Numbered from the stretch's first letter, positions 27,430-40,108 are shown. The stretch is DNA of 64,000 nt from Porticoccus hydrocarbonoclasticus MCTG13d (GCF_000744735.1 NZ_JQMM01000001.1:496001-560000), one strand, 5' to 3'. Notes: a model not told the origin generated them from the letters alone. Numbers and translations: made by a program.

Positions 27430-28479
27430 CTAGTCGGGCTCAATACTGGAAAGATGCCTGGCCACCGCCAGCCACGCCCCCAAAAGACCCAGCAGAGCGC
27501 CCGCTGCCATGAGATAGAGCAGGCCAACCAAACCCAGCCCCTCCAGCTCAAAGACACTTTGATAGAGCGCAGCCAGCCTCGACACCAGCCCGGAAAGGGA
27601 AAATAATGCCAATGCCACCAACACCCAGGCCAGTAAACCGCCAATGAGGCCATACCATACACCAGTGTAAAGAAAAGGCCGGCGGACATAGTTGTCAGTT
27701 CCACCCACCAGCTTGACCACGACAATTTCATCCCGGCGATTTTCGATCGCCAAACGGATCGTGTTACCTACGATCAACAGCACACCCATCGACAGAGCCA
27801 GGGCCAGAGCGAGCGCCAATCGTTCCCCAACAGACAATATTGCCTGCAGGCGTTCCATCCACTTCATATCCAGCCGTACTTCATCCACCCCCGGCAGGGC
27901 CATGATCCTTGCCACCAGCAGTTCGCTGGCCACCAGATCCCCCTGGAACCGATTATCCGGCTGCACCAGCAACACAGCAGGCAGGGGATTCTCCTCCAAC
28001 ATCTCCAGCACATCGCCAAAACCGGACAACTCGCGAAACTCTTTCAGAGCCTGCTGTCGGGAGATGTAACGGACTGAGCGAATATCAGCATCATCCGACA
28101 GGCTCTGCCGCAACCGCCCAATCGTTTCATCTGAGGCAGATTTGTTCAGAAAGAGCGTCAGCTGAGCCGTTGTTTCCACGCGACTGCCAAGCTGCTCGAG
28201 ATTGACAATACCGAGGTAAAGCGAGGCCGGTAACCCCAGCGCAATTGCCACAACCAGTGACGTCATCAGAGTCTGGACTGGCTCCGCCAGCAATTTCCTG
28301 CTGGTGCTGATGAGTAATTGCTGATGATGCTGAAAATAACTTTTCAGCTTGTCAGGCCAGCCGACTTGCCCGCCACTTGCTCCGCGTCGCGGTTCTTTTA
28401 TCTGCGGTTTTTTGCCCGCAGCGACCTTGCGCTCCACCGACGGCCTGCGATCCTGGTTCTGCCACCGGTTAGCCGACAT
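27430..28479 (-). CDS. ftsX: Cell division protein FtsX
   Basis: FtsX is the membrane part of the FtsEX complex, which activates septal murein hydrolases at the division site. The protein has a basic N-terminal cytosolic arm, a membrane helix near residue 80, a periplasmic domain, and three C-terminal helices with the typical VVKLVGGTDNYVRRPF segment. The frame extends to 28530, but the ATG at 28479 has AGAGG 7 bases upstream and overlaps the ftsE stop by 11 bases, giving 349 residues. Confidence 0.95.
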   Translation of the reverse strand: MSANRWQNQDRRPSVERKVAAGKKPQIKEPRRGASGGQVGWPDKLKSYFQHHQQLLISTSRKLLAEPVQTLMTSLVVAIALGLPASLYLGIVNLEQLGSRVETTAQLTLFLNKSASDETIGRLRQSLSDDADIRSVRYISRQQALKEFRELSGFGDVLEMLEENPLPAVLLVQPDNRFQGDLVASELLVARIMALPGVDEVRLDMKWMERLQAILSVGERLALALALALSMGVLLIVGNTIRLAIENRRDEIVVVKLVGGTDNYVRRPFLYTGVWYGLIGGLLAWVLVALALFSLSGLVSRLAALYQSVFELEGLGLVGLLYLMAAGALLGLLGAWLAVARHLSSIEPD

Positions 28480-29167
28480 GTGCAGGCCTCTCATCACTCG
28501 CCAACCTGCCCTGCTGCAACTGCAGGACACGCAATCCCATCCTGGAAATCAGATCAATATCATGGGTAGCAATCAGGACGGTGACACCGACCTCGCCAAA
28601 ATCGCGGAATAGATTCATGATTTCTGATGACAGTTCTGGATCGAGGTTTCCGGTAGGCTCATCTGCCAGCAAAATACGGGGCTTGTGTACCACTGCCCGG
28701 GCAATACCCACGCGCTGCTGCTCGCCGCCGGACAGTGTTATAGGATTTTGTTTTTCCTTGTCGAGCAGACCCACTTTATCCAGAGCGGCTCTCACCCGGC
28801 GCCCCACTTCACGGGGTTGATAACCGGAAACCAGCAACGGCAGCGCCACATTATCAAACACCGTTCGATCAAACAGCAGCTGATGATTCTGAAACACAAC
28901 ACCCACATTGCGCCGATAGTACGGAATCTGGCTGCGGTGTAACCGACCGAGGTTTTTGCCATTGATCAGCAATTGTCCCTGCGTGGGACGCTCCATCAGC
29001 ATAACCAGTTTTAATACCGTACTCTTACCGGCACCGGAATGCCCGGTAAGGAAAGCCATTTCACCGGCATCCAGATTCAGCGTCAAACCGCTCAGAGCCT
29101 CCTGGCCCGTGGCATAACGTTTACTGACTTTGTCAAAGCAGATCATGGGGTTTGGCTTGCCACTCAA
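28469..29167 (-). CDS. ftsE: Cell division ATP-binding protein FtsE
   Basis: FtsE is the ABC-type ATPase partner of FtsX. Of its 232 residues, Walker A is GHSGAGKST (about 39-47), the ABC signature is LSGGEQQR and Walker B is ILLADEPTGNLD. The start overlaps the ftsY stop by 4 bases, and the end overlaps ftsX, so the three genes are translated as a chain. Confidence 0.96.
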   Translation of the reverse strand: MSGKPNPMICFDKVSKRYATGQEALSGLTLNLDAGEMAFLTGHSGAGKSTVLKLVMLMERPTQGQLLINGKNLGRLHRSQIPYYRRNVGVVFQNHQLLFDRTVFDNVALPLLVSGYQPREVGRRVRAALDKVGLLDKEKQNPITLSGGEQQRVGIARAVVHKPRILLADEPTGNLDPELSSEIMNLFRDFGEVGVTVLIATHDIDLISRMGLRVLQLQQGRLASDERPAHVG

Positions 29168-30228
29168 GTGTTCTGGTCAAACAATGCCGCCACATACTCC
29201 TGAGCCACAAAGGGTTGCAGGTCGTCTATACCCTCGCCTAGGCCCACGTACCGAATGGGTACGCCAAAACGTTTACAGAGGGAAAAGATAATGCCCCCCT
29301 TGGCGGTGCCATCCAGTTTGGTCAGTGCCACACCGGTGACGGTAACGGCCTCCTGAAATTGCTGCATCTGGTTGAGCGCATTCTGGCCTGTCCCGGCATC
29401 CAGTACGAGCAGCACCTCATGGGGAGCACTTTCATCGAGCTTGGCCATCACCCGTTTGACCTTCTTCAGCTCTTCCATCAGATTGCTTTTGTTATGTAGA
29501 CGTCCCGCAGTATCGGCAATCAATATGTCTGTACCCCGGGATTTGGCTGACTGAATGGCATCAAAGATGACCGAGGCACTGTCGGCTCCGCTGTGCTGGG
29601 CAACCACCGGCACTCTATTGCGGTCACCCCAGGCCTGTAACTGTTCAACCGCTGCAGCACGGAAGGTATCTCCCGCTGCCAACATCACTGATTTACCCTG
29701 ATTTTGAAATCGTTTGGCCAGTTTGCCAATGGTCGTGGTCTTGCCGACACCATTGACTCCGATGACCAAAATCACATAGGGCTGATGCGCCCCGGTGACG
29801 GAGAGCGCCTGCTCACAGGGTTTCAGCTTTGCTGCCATCGCATCTTGCAGTGCGGCAAACAGGGCACGACTGTGGGCCAATTCCCTGCGCTCTACTCGCC
29901 CGGCGAGGTCCTGAATAATCTCCACCGTGGATTCAATACCCACATCAGCCTGTAATAATAGGGTTTCAAGCTCTTCCAGCAGGGCATCGTCTATTTCCCG
30001 GTCACCGAGAAACAGATTGCCAAACGTGCGGCCGGTCTTCGACAGGGCTCTACGAAATCGGTCGCCCAGCGTCTTTTTTTGCGTATTTTCCGCAGCCGCT
30101 GCCATTGATGGCTCTGGCTCAACCTCGGCAGGTGTCTGCTCAGGTTTTTTGGATGAACGAAAACGCTGCAAAAAAGAGCGCTTTTCATTCGCAGACATAT
30201 CATTTTCCGTCTTACTTGGGTCGGTCAC
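29164..30228 (-). CDS. ftsY: Signal recognition particle receptor FtsY
   Basis: FtsY is the SRP receptor GTPase that brings ribosome-nascent chain complexes to the membrane. The 354-residue protein has an N-terminal acidic and basic A-domain (about residues 1-50), then the N and G domains with [15 protein letters not shown] (G1), DTAGRLHN (G3) and [10 protein letters not shown] (G4). The start is GTG at 30228, with AGGA 5 bases upstream. It is divergent from rsmD, as in Pseudomonas and E. coli. Confidence 0.96.
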   Translation of the reverse strand: MTDPSKTENDMSANEKRSFLQRFRSSKKPEQTPAEVEPEPSMAAAAENTQKKTLGDRFRRALSKTGRTFGNLFLGDREIDDALLEELETLLLQADVGIESTVEIIQDLAGRVERRELAHSRALFAALQDAMAAKLKPCEQALSVTGAHQPYVILVIGVNGVGKTTTIGKLAKRFQNQGKSVMLAAGDTFRAAAVEQLQAWGDRNRVPVVAQHSGADSASVIFDAIQSAKSRGTDILIADTAGRLHNKSNLMEELKKVKRVMAKLDESAPHEVLLVLDAGTGQNALNQMQQFQEAVTVTGVALTKLDGTAKGGIIFSLCKRFGVPIRYVGLGEGIDDLQPFVAQEYVAALFDQNT

Positions 30229-30293
30229 AGTGATCCTGTTTTCTCAGTTGGTATCGGGCGGTGTATGCTACCACTTTAGGGAGTATATAACGT

Positions 30294-31431
<1,138 letters not shown>

Positions 31432-32247
31432 TCACCGCTGACAGCTCGGGCAATAGACCGTGGAGCGCTGCCCCAATCTGATTTCCTTCAATACCGTTTG
31501 ACAACGCAGACATGGCAATCCACCACGACCATACACAAGCAATTGCTGCTTGAAGTAGCCGGGCTTGCCATCACCGCCGACAAAATCCCGCAAGGTCGTA
31601 CCACCCAGCTCTATTGCCTTTCCGAGCACCTGACGGACCTGTTCAGCCAGGGACTCCAGACGCTGCCGGGACACCTTGCCGACAGCCAGTGTCGGCCTGA
31701 TACCACTCAGAAAAAGTGATTCATTGGCGTAAATATTACCGGCGCCCACAACTACCCGGTTATCCATCAGAAAAACTTTGACTGCCACGCTCTTTCCCCT
31801 GGACAACCGATAGAGATAATCACCATTAAAATCGGACGCGAAAGGCTCTGGGCCCAGCTGGCAGAGCCGTGCATGTTGCTCTGGAGGCCCCTCGATCCAG
31901 AGTATCGAGCCAAAGCGGCGCGGGTCGGAATAACGCAGCACCCTATCGTCTGTAAAACAGATATCCACGTGATCGTGCTTTGCAGCAGGAGTGTCAGCCG
32001 TAACGATTCTGAGACTCCCCGACATACCCAAGTGAATCATCAGATGGCCCTGTGGAAAACGAAATAACAGGTACTTGCCACGCTGTCGCCCTTCCAACAA
32101 TGGCATTCCGCAAAGTTGTTCTGACAGCCCCGGCGATACCGGCCAGCGCAGGCGGGACTCCCGCACTACGACCGCCCGAACATCTCTGCCGAGGATATGC
32201 GGTATAACCCCCCGCAATGTCACCACAACTTCCGGCAATTCCGGCAT
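31432..32247 (-). CDS. mutM: Formamidopyrimidine-DNA glycosylase
   Basis: MutM (Fpg) removes 8-oxoguanine and nicks abasic sites. The 271-residue protein starts MPELPEV, giving the catalytic Pro and Glu once Met is cleaved. It has the conserved lysine in RGKYLLFR, the helix-two-turn-helix VVGAGNIYANESLF, and the C-terminal zinc finger CLRC...CPSC. It converges on coaD with no spacer, so the two transcripts must read into each other or end inside each other. Confidence 0.96.
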   Translation of the reverse strand: MPELPEVVVTLRGVIPHILGRDVRAVVVRESRLRWPVSPGLSEQLCGMPLLEGRQRGKYLLFRFPQGHLMIHLGMSGSLRIVTADTPAAKHDHVDICFTDDRVLRYSDPRRFGSILWIEGPPEQHARLCQLGPEPFASDFNGDYLYRLSRGKSVAVKVFLMDNRVVVGAGNIYANESLFLSGIRPTLAVGKVSRQRLESLAEQVRQVLGKAIELGGTTLRDFVGGDGKPGYFKQQLLVYGRGGLPCLRCQTVLKEIRLGQRSTVYCPSCQR

Positions 32248-32370
32248 AATTTACTCCAGCAAACGGCCCGCAGCCTAAATCTCTGGCATACTTTAAAATA
32301 GCTTCGGATAAAAGGCATCAGCCAACCAAGGCATGGCTCTGTTCAACCCACATTCCAACAGGTAACCAGT

Positions 32371-32778
32371 ATGGCCATAGGCAGGCGCAAAGTCGCAGAG
32401 GAACAGACGGACATCGATATGACGCCGATGTTGGATGTCGTCTTTATTCTGCTGATCTTTTTTGTAGTCACCGCCTCATTTGTCCGGGAAGCAGGTATTG
32501 ATATCAACCGTCCCCCGATCAGCGACGAGCCTCCACCAGACAGCCAGCCAACTGCTATTATTTTTCGTATCGCTGAGGACAATACAGTCTGGCTTGAAGG
32601 ACGACGTATTGATGTTCGCTCAGTGCGCGCCAACGTCGAAAGAGCCCATGCAGAAAATCCGCAGACAAAAGTCATTATTGAAGCGCACCCTCAAGCCAAA
32701 ACGGAGACCTTTGTGTTGATTTCCGATCAAGCCAGAGAGGCCGGGGTATACGACATTGCCCTAGGCACCAAAAAATAG
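32371..32778 (+). CDS. exbD: ExbD/TolR family biopolymer transport protein
   Basis: The 135-residue protein has a short cytosolic N-terminus, one membrane helix containing the proton-path aspartate (MTPMLDVVFILLIFF, Asp22) and a periplasmic domain. These are the ExbD/TolR features that energise TonB- or Tol-type systems with an ExbB/TolQ motor. No exbB, tonB or tol gene is next to it: mutM ends upstream on the other strand and rpmG follows convergently. It must therefore work with a partner from elsewhere. The length and the lack of a Tol cluster favour ExbD over TolR. Confidence 0.88.
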   Translation: MAIGRRKVAEEQTDIDMTPMLDVVFILLIFFVVTASFVREAGIDINRPPISDEPPPDSQPTAIIFRIAEDNTVWLEGRRIDVRSVRANVERAHAENPQTKVIIEAHPQAKTETFVLISDQAREAGVYDIALGTKK

Positions 32779-32796
32779 CCAGACAAACGCTCGACA

Positions 32797-32824
32797 CAAA
32801 AAAAGCCCCGGTGGCTGCGGGGCT
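32797..32824 (-). terminator. Terminator after rpmG
   Basis: The stem AGCCCCG (32804-32810) pairs with CGGGGCT (32818-32824) around a 7-base loop. On the minus strand it is followed by a run of T, 42 bases past the rpmG stop. It also lies after exbD, but on the plus strand there is no T run. Confidence 0.82.
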
Positions 32825-32865
32825 CGTTAGGTAGAAACAGGAATCAGTGACTGCCGGGAGGCGAG

Positions 32866-33033
32866 TTACTTGATTTTCGCTTCCTTGTAGGGGACATGTT
32901 TGCGAACCACCGGATCGTACTTACTGAACTCCAGCTTTTCCGGCTGGGTACGCTTGTTCTTGGTGGTTGTGTAATAGTGACCAGTGCCGGCACTGGATAC
33001 CAGTTTGATTTTGTCGCGATTTGACTTGGCCAT
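32866..33033 (-). CDS. rpmG: 50S ribosomal protein L33
   Basis: The minus strand encodes a 55-residue protein starting [20 protein letters not shown] and ending YKEAKIK, which matches E. coli L33 almost position by position and has the same length. It lacks the zinc-binding cysteines found in some L33 forms, so it is the cysteine-free type. It starts 11 bases after the rpmB stop, the conserved rpmB-rpmG operon. Confidence 0.97.
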   Translation of the reverse strand: MAKSNRDKIKLVSSAGTGHYYTTTKNKRTQPEKLEFSKYDPVVRKHVPYKEAKIK

Positions 33034-33044
33034 GGTTAGTCTCC

Positions 33045-33281
33045 TTAAACCTTAGCGTCGCGCTTGCGGATATCCGCCAGCACTTGGTCGATACCCAGCT
33101 TGTCAATAATGCGCATGCCCTTTGAAGAAATACGCAGTTTGATAAAACGTTTCTCCGCCTCAACCCAAAAACGGTGACTGTGCAGGTTGGGCTCAAACCG
33201 GCGACGGGTTCTGTTTTTGGCGTGGGATACATTGTTACCTGTCATCGGTTTTTTGCCGGTGACCTGACATACTTTAGACAT
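33045..33281 (-). CDS. rpmB: 50S ribosomal protein L28
   Basis: The 78-residue protein [20 protein letters not shown]... is the standard L28, with the [14 protein letters not shown] core. The frame is open to 33434, but the ATG at 33281 has AGAGG 7 bases upstream and gives the family length of 78. It is the first gene of the rpmB-rpmG operon. Confidence 0.97.
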   Translation of the reverse strand: MSKVCQVTGKKPMTGNNVSHAKNRTRRRFEPNLHSHRFWVEAEKRFIKLRISSKGMRIIDKLGIDQVLADIRKRDAKV

Positions 33282-33356
33282 TGCTTTGCCTCTGCTATTG
33301 GCGCCACCCCATCGGGCGACCGCTTTTGAAACCTGGCCGTTAAACCTGTTGTCCGA

Positions 33357-33386
33357 GAGACACCCCGAAAGGAGACACCCCGAAAA
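33357..33386. repeat. 15 bp tandem repeat upstream of rpmB
   Basis: Two adjoining copies of GAGACACCCCGAAAG (33357-33371 and 33372-33386) differ only at the last base. They lie about 75 bases upstream of the rpmB start, in its leader or promoter area. This looks like a recent small duplication; no role is evident. Confidence 0.7.
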
Positions 33387-33458
33387 GAGCCGCGTTTTAT
33401 ACCAGAACGTCCCCCTGAAATCAAATACATTCACAGAATTGATTGCCGGAGCTATGGA

Positions 33459-34133
33459 TCAAATCATTCCCCTCTCGGCGAGAGAAACGGTGTGGCCGCC
33501 TCCCACAATCACATGATCCAGCACCCTTACATCCACCAGTTGCAGTGCTTCCTGCAATTGACGGGTAATACATCGATCGGGATCACTGGGCTCTGCCACT
33601 CCAGACGGGTGGTTGTGCGAAAGAATCACTGCCGCAGCATTGTGATGCAATGCCCGTTTGACCACTTCACGGGGGTGAACGCTGGCACTATTGACGGTTC
33701 CGAAAAACAGTTTTTCCCAGGCAATCAAACGGTGCTGGTTATCGAGAAACAGCACCCCGAACACTTCCTGATGACACTGGCCCAACTGTGCCAGCAGGAA
33801 TTCCCCCACACTGGCTGGATTGCTGAACACCTGATCCCGCTGCAGCTTTTCCCGCAGATGACGCCTCGCCAGCTCCATCACCGCCTGTAACTGGACAAAC
33901 TTGGCCTCACCCAGACCGCGGGCACGACAAAATGTGGGCTTGTCAGCGGCCAGCAACTGGCCAAGATTGCCAAACTGATGCAGCAGTGATCGCGCCAAAT
34001 CCACAGCCGATTGACCGGCACAGCCAGTACGCAGAAAAATTGCCAGCAATTCGGCATCGGAGAGCGTCTCCGCCCCTTTTACCATGAGTTTTTCCCGAGG
34101 CCGCTCTCCCTCGGGCCAGTCTCGTATCGACAT
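33459..34133 (-). CDS. radC: RadC family protein (JAB/MPN domain)
   Basis: The 224-residue protein has an N-terminal helix-hairpin-helix part (about residues 1-95, [14 protein letters not shown]) and a C-terminal JAB/MPN domain with the metal motif HNHPSG followed by the aspartate in EPSDPD. RadC was first linked to DNA repair, but that role has been doubted, so the activity is unknown. It sits between rpmB and divergent coaBC, the same place as in Pseudomonas. Confidence 0.93.
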   Translation of the reverse strand: MSIRDWPEGERPREKLMVKGAETLSDAELLAIFLRTGCAGQSAVDLARSLLHQFGNLGQLLAADKPTFCRARGLGEAKFVQLQAVMELARRHLREKLQRDQVFSNPASVGEFLLAQLGQCHQEVFGVLFLDNQHRLIAWEKLFFGTVNSASVHPREVVKRALHHNAAAVILSHNHPSGVAEPSDPDRCITRQLQEALQLVDVRVLDHVIVGGGHTVSLAERGMI

Positions 34134-34230
34134 AACACCTCCCTGTGCGATCGATAATATAACCCCTGACTACGCAAACCTCCACGGCAATGTTATCTTA
34201 ACCTTCCCGGTGTCATACAGGATCCACCCG

Positions 34231-35430
34231 ATGCTCTCTCTGGTAAACAAACGCATACTGTTGGGTATAACCGGTGGAATTGCCGCCTATAAAAGTGCCG
34301 AGATTGTTCGCCGACTGCAGGATGCCGGTGCCGATATACAGGTAGTAATGACCAGTGCAGCCACCGAGTTCATTACACCTCTCACGCTACAGGCACTCTC
34401 CGGACACCGCGTCCACCTGGCTCTGCTCGACCCGGAAAGCGAGGCGGCCATGGGCCATATTGAGCTGTCCCGCTGGGCCGATGTCATCCTTGTCGCACCG
34501 GCCACTGCGGATTTTATGGCCAAACTGGCCAATGGCGAAGGCAGCGACCTGCTCTCCACTATCTGCCTGGCCAGCCGATCAGCACTGGCTATTGCACCGT
34601 CCATGAACCAGGGCATGTGGCGCCACCCCAGCACCCAATACAATCTGGAGCGATTGCGCGGACGCGGCGTGCACATCTTCGGCCCGACGGAGGGCAGCCA
34701 GGCCTGCGGCGACATCGGACCAGGCAGAATGACCGAGCCACAGGATATTGTTGAACTCACCGCCGACCTGTTTGAAACCGGCGCATTGGCCGGCAGGAAA
34801 GTAGTCATCACGGCGGGTCCTACGCGGGAAGCGATTGATCCGGTGCGCTACATCAGCAACCACAGTTCCGGAAAGATGGGCTATGCGCTGGCAGAAGCTG
34901 CTGCAGAGGCCGGTGCAGAAACTGTTCTGATCAGCGGCCCGGTTAATCTCACTCCCCCCGATCGAGTCAAAACCATCCACGTTACCAGCGCGCTTGAGAT
35001 GTACGAGGCAGCCCTAGCTGAAACGGTGAACTGTCAGCTATTCATCGCCTCAGCGGCAGTGGCTGATTATCGGCCCGCCCGGATCGCCGAACAGAAAATG
35101 AAAAAAGCCGCTGATCAGATGACCATTGAACTGGTGAAAAACCCGGATATTGTGAGTGCGGTTGCCGCGCTGCAGAATCGCCCTTTTACAGTGGGCTTTG
35201 CCGCGGAAACTACCCAAGTGGAAGATTTCGCCCGCAGCAAGCTGGAACGAAAAAAACTCGACTTGGTCATCGCCAATGATGTCTCCGACCGGACCATTGG
35301 TTTTAACAGTGATGACAACGCGGTGCTGGTCGTGGAAATGCAGGGCGCCGAGGCCATTCCAAAAATTAACAAGTCCATTTTGGCGCGGCAGCTAATCGCC
35401 AGAATTGCAGACATGTTACCGACCGACTAA
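34231..35430 (+). CDS. coaBC: Bifunctional phosphopantothenoylcysteine decarboxylase/synthetase
   Basis: CoaBC makes 4'-phosphopantetheine from phosphopantothenate and cysteine. The N-terminal CoaC flavoprotein half has GITGGIAAYKS, APATADFMAKLANG and the PxMN-type motif PSMNQGMW. The C-terminal CoaB half starts VVITAGPTREAIDPVRYISNHSSGKMG. The frame opens at 34084 inside radC, but the ATG at 34231, with AGGA 8 bases upstream, gives the normal 399 residues. algC follows after 6 bases; dut, which lies between them in Pseudomonas, is absent. Confidence 0.96.
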   Translation: MLSLVNKRILLGITGGIAAYKSAEIVRRLQDAGADIQVVMTSAATEFITPLTLQALSGHRVHLALLDPESEAAMGHIELSRWADVILVAPATADFMAKLANGEGSDLLSTICLASRSALAIAPSMNQGMWRHPSTQYNLERLRGRGVHIFGPTEGSQACGDIGPGRMTEPQDIVELTADLFETGALAGRKVVITAGPTREAIDPVRYISNHSSGKMGYALAEAAAEAGAETVLISGPVNLTPPDRVKTIHVTSALEMYEAALAETVNCQLFIASAAVADYRPARIAEQKMKKAADQMTIELVKNPDIVSAVAALQNRPFTVGFAAETTQVEDFARSKLERKKLDLVIANDVSDRTIGFNSDDNAVLVVEMQGAEAIPKINKSILARQLIARIADMLPTD

Positions 35431-35436
35431 AGCGAT

Positions 35437-37866
35437 ATGAGAAATCCCAATCCCCGACGTGGTGCAATAATCCTGAAACTGGCCAAACACCCTGTTTTGA
35501 TCGGATTTCTGGCACTGCTATTCTGCACTGCCGCTATCATTACCTATCTGCTACACCACCAGATGATGGACAATGCCAGAACTTCCCTTGCCGCATCGCT
35601 TGCCACTGAATATGCCACCAAGCAACGTATATTGGTCGACCACCATATTGATCAGCGTGCGCAGCAATTACTCGCCCTGTCACAGGATGACCTGTTCATT
35701 GAGGCATTGGCTACCGCCGACCAGGCCATGCTGTCACGCATGGAGCAGAGAATGAAGAGTCTGGTCGAAGACCTGAATAATGGCTATCTGCTACGCCCCG
35801 GGGAGAGCCGCCTCGCAGAATCGAATAATTTCATCGGGCAACAATTATCCCGACAGGTGCTGGAAGGCGAACTACCAGAACCCGTCGCGGCGAAAGTCAG
35901 TGATGACTGGGAGCTGCTGTTTGCCTACCCGGTAAAAAATACAGAGGGCAAAATCCTCGGCACATTGCTGGCCATGCTGTCAATGGAGCCTCTCAACAAG
36001 GCCCTTGCCCGAACAGTCGACCCTTCCCTGGGAACGACTGAACTGTTGCAGGATGTCCCCGGAGCCGGAGCCACACCTTTTCTCATATTGGCCAACAAGT
36101 CCAAGGCCGTGAATACCGTCAAGCAAGACACCCGCATCGGCACATGGGAACTGCACTTCACTGGCAGCGCGACCTTGTTGAAAAGAGCAGCCCCTTCTTA
36201 CACGGAATTTATGGTGCTGGCTGGTGCCATCGCGAGTATCACCCTACTCCTGGCCTACCTGGCTATTCGTATCGCCCTTCATCGCGACCATTGGCAAAAT
36301 TGGCGGGGACGGAGAAAGCCCGTGCCTGCCAGGACACCTGCCAACGAACCGACATCGTCTGCCGACGGGACTATTGATGAGACTGGTGACGAGTCTACAA
36401 ACGGGACGAATTCCACTGACCCAGCACCAGATGAGCCACAGGAACAGGCAACCTACAGCGACACGGACAACACAGATGGCAATGACGACATATCCGATAT
36501 CCCGGCGGTGGTGTTTCGCGATTATGACATCCGGGGCCTGATGGGCTCACAACTAACGCCGACGTTCGCCCTCAAGCTTGGCCGCGCACTGGCTCGCCGG
36601 GCAATGCTGGTGGATGAGCACACCCTGGTCACCGGCTATGATGGACGACTGTCGAGCCCGGAATTGATCGAATCACTTGAGGAGGGAATCCGCAGCACAG
36701 GCTGTCACGTCATCCACTTGGGGTCAGTGCCCACCCCCCTGCTTAATTTTGCGACCAATCATCTGCAACAGACGGAGTGTGGCGTGATGGTGACGGCCAG
36801 CCATAACCCGGCACAGTACAACGGATTCAAAATTTTCTTTCAGCACCACGCACTCTGCGGTGCAGAAATTATGGCCCTGCAAACTGAAATGACGGAGGAG
36901 GACTACCCCGACAAACCCCATGGCGAGCGCCAGGAACTGGATATTTCAGATGATTATATTGAGGCCATTTCCGGCGACGTGGTTCCCGCCCAGCACATCA
37001 AGGTGGTACTGGATGCTGGCAACGGCATAGCCGGTGAACTGGCATCACGGGTACTGGACGCCATCGGCTGCGATGTCATCCCCCTATACTGCGACGTGGA
37101 CGGCAGCTTCCCCAATCATGCGCCGGATCCCACGGTACCGGAAAATCTGACAGATCTTATCTGCCATGTGCAAGACAACCAGGCAGACCTGGGGATTGCG
37201 TTGGACGGTGATGGCGATCGAATTGTGGCGGTGTCTGCCACTGGCAAAATTATCTGGCCAGATGAGTTGTTGATGATTTTTGCCCGGGACGTCGTTTCGC
37301 GACACCCGGGAGCGGACATCGTATTTGATATCAAAAGTACCCGGCGCCTCAACACACTGATCAGCAGCTACGGTGGTCGCCCGGTGATGTGGAAAACCGG
37401 CCACTCCCACATGTATAACAAAATCATTGAAAGCAAGGCGCCGCTTGGTGGGGAATTCAGCGGCCATATTTTCTTCCAGGATCGCTGGTTTGGGTTTGAT
37501 GACGGCATCTATGCGGCAGCGCGACTGATTGAAATCATGACCATTCGTGAACAGGGCCTGGATGAGATAATGGCCGGCTTTGAGGAACGCTGTTCAACAC
37601 CCGAAATACGGATAGAAGTCGATGAACGAGAGAAGTTCACGCTGATTGAAAAACTGCGGGAAAAAGAGGCCTTTCAGGCAGGCAAGATGTCAACCATTGA
37701 CGGAATTCGGGTCGATTTTCCAAAGGCATGGGGATTGGTGCGCGCCTCCAATACGGGCCCGGCACTGACCCTGCGGTTTGAAGCGGAGAGCGAGGAGTCA
37801 CTCGAAAAAATCAAATCGCTTTTCCGTCAGCAACTCCGTAGCATAGACGATCGCTTGAGCTTTTGA
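35437..37866 (+). CDS. algC: Phosphomannomutase/phosphoglucomutase with N-terminal membrane domain
   Basis: The C-terminal part, from about residue 355 (VVFRDYDIRGLMG), is a complete alpha-D-phosphohexomutase. It has the phosphoserine loop TASHNPAQYNG (Ser near 454), the metal loop DGDGDR (about 590) and the sugar loop GGEFSGH. It interconverts mannose or glucose 6- and 1-phosphates for exopolysaccharide and LPS. The first 350 residues hold a membrane helix (about 14-35), a domain that by topology is likely periplasmic and resembles a sensor-type fold, a second helix (about 258-282) and an acidic Thr/Asp/Asn-rich linker. The short 463-residue AlgC form has none of these. Similar long forms occur in other gammaproteobacteria. 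Confidence 0.93.
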   Translation: MRNPNPRRGAIILKLAKHPVLIGFLALLFCTAAIITYLLHHQMMDNARTSLAASLATEYATKQRILVDHHIDQRAQQLLALSQDDLFIEALATADQAMLSRMEQRMKSLVEDLNNGYLLRPGESRLAESNNFIGQQLSRQVLEGELPEPVAAKVSDDWELLFAYPVKNTEGKILGTLLAMLSMEPLNKALARTVDPSLGTTELLQDVPGAGATPFLILANKSKAVNTVKQDTRIGTWELHFTGSATLLKRAAPSYTEFMVLAGAIASITLLLAYLAIRIALHRDHWQNWRGRRKPVPARTPANEPTSSADGTIDETGDESTNGTNSTDPAPDEPQEQATYSDTDNTDGNDDISDIPAVVFRDYDIRGLMGSQLTPTFALKLGRALARRAMLVDEHTLVTGYDGRLSSPELIESLEEGIRSTGCHVIHLGSVPTPLLNFATNHLQQTECGVMVTASHNPAQYNGFKIFFQHHALCGAEIMALQTEMTEEDYPDKPHGERQELDISDDYIEAISGDVVPAQHIKVVLDAGNGIAGELASRVLDAIGCDVIPLYCDVDGSFPNHAPDPTVPENLTDLICHVQDNQADLGIALDGDGDRIVAVSATGKIIWPDELLMIFARDVVSRHPGADIVFDIKSTRRLNTLISSYGGRPVMWKTGHSHMYNKIIESKAPLGGEFSGHIFFQDRWFGFDDGIYAAARLIEIMTIREQGLDEIMAGFEERCSTPEIRIEVDEREKFTLIEKLREKEAFQAGKMSTIDGIRVDFPKAWGLVRASNTGPALTLRFEAESEESLEKIKSLFRQQLRSIDDRLSF

Positions 37867-39404
<1,538 letters not shown>

Positions 39405-40108
39405 AGCGGTTTTTGTAACGCTCATAACGCGCCGCCACCACCTCATATTCCCGCTTGCGCAGCAACAACATATGCTGTGTATCCCCGGTTAATCTGGTGA
39501 TCTCATCCATTCTTGCCAATAGGTCTTGGGGTAATTTTTTACCGGCCAGCTGATATCGGGCAGCCCTGGTTTCGGCCTTTTCAAGCTGCTCTTCATTTTT
39601 GGCCCGGTTGGACTCGATAATCTCTATTTCTCTGGCAAGCTGGGCCAATCGCCGCTCACCAGCAGCCTCAACCTCGCCAACATCACTGTAGCTGCGCAAT
39701 AGAAATTGATCCTCTTTGAGTTGATCCGCCCGGCTTGCCTTGCCTGATACGGCCCCATCCTCTTCTTCCACAGGCTGATGTGGCGGGACAGTTTTTACCA
39801 CCCTGCCTGTGCTACTGAGCACCTCATAACCTTTAGCGACGTACTCCGGAGGCACTTGGTGGTCAATCACCAGATTGCCCTCGCTATTGTGATAGCGGAA
39901 AAGATTACTGGCCTCTGCTAACATGGACGCCGAACAAAATAATGCCAACACCAGGCACCAAGTGGATTTGCTGTTATTGATTAAATTGGCCATAGGGACA
40001 GTCCGGTTTATCAACATCACAGGTTCCGCCGGAGCCTGAAGACAGTTTCCCCATTTTGGAAACACGATCTGTCGGTTATCATACACTCTCCCAAAATCAG
40101 GGGCGATC

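Noticed and set aside
32371-32778. tolR of a Tol-Pal system
   Set aside because: No tolQ, tolA, tolB or pal gene is adjacent; the general ExbD label is safer.
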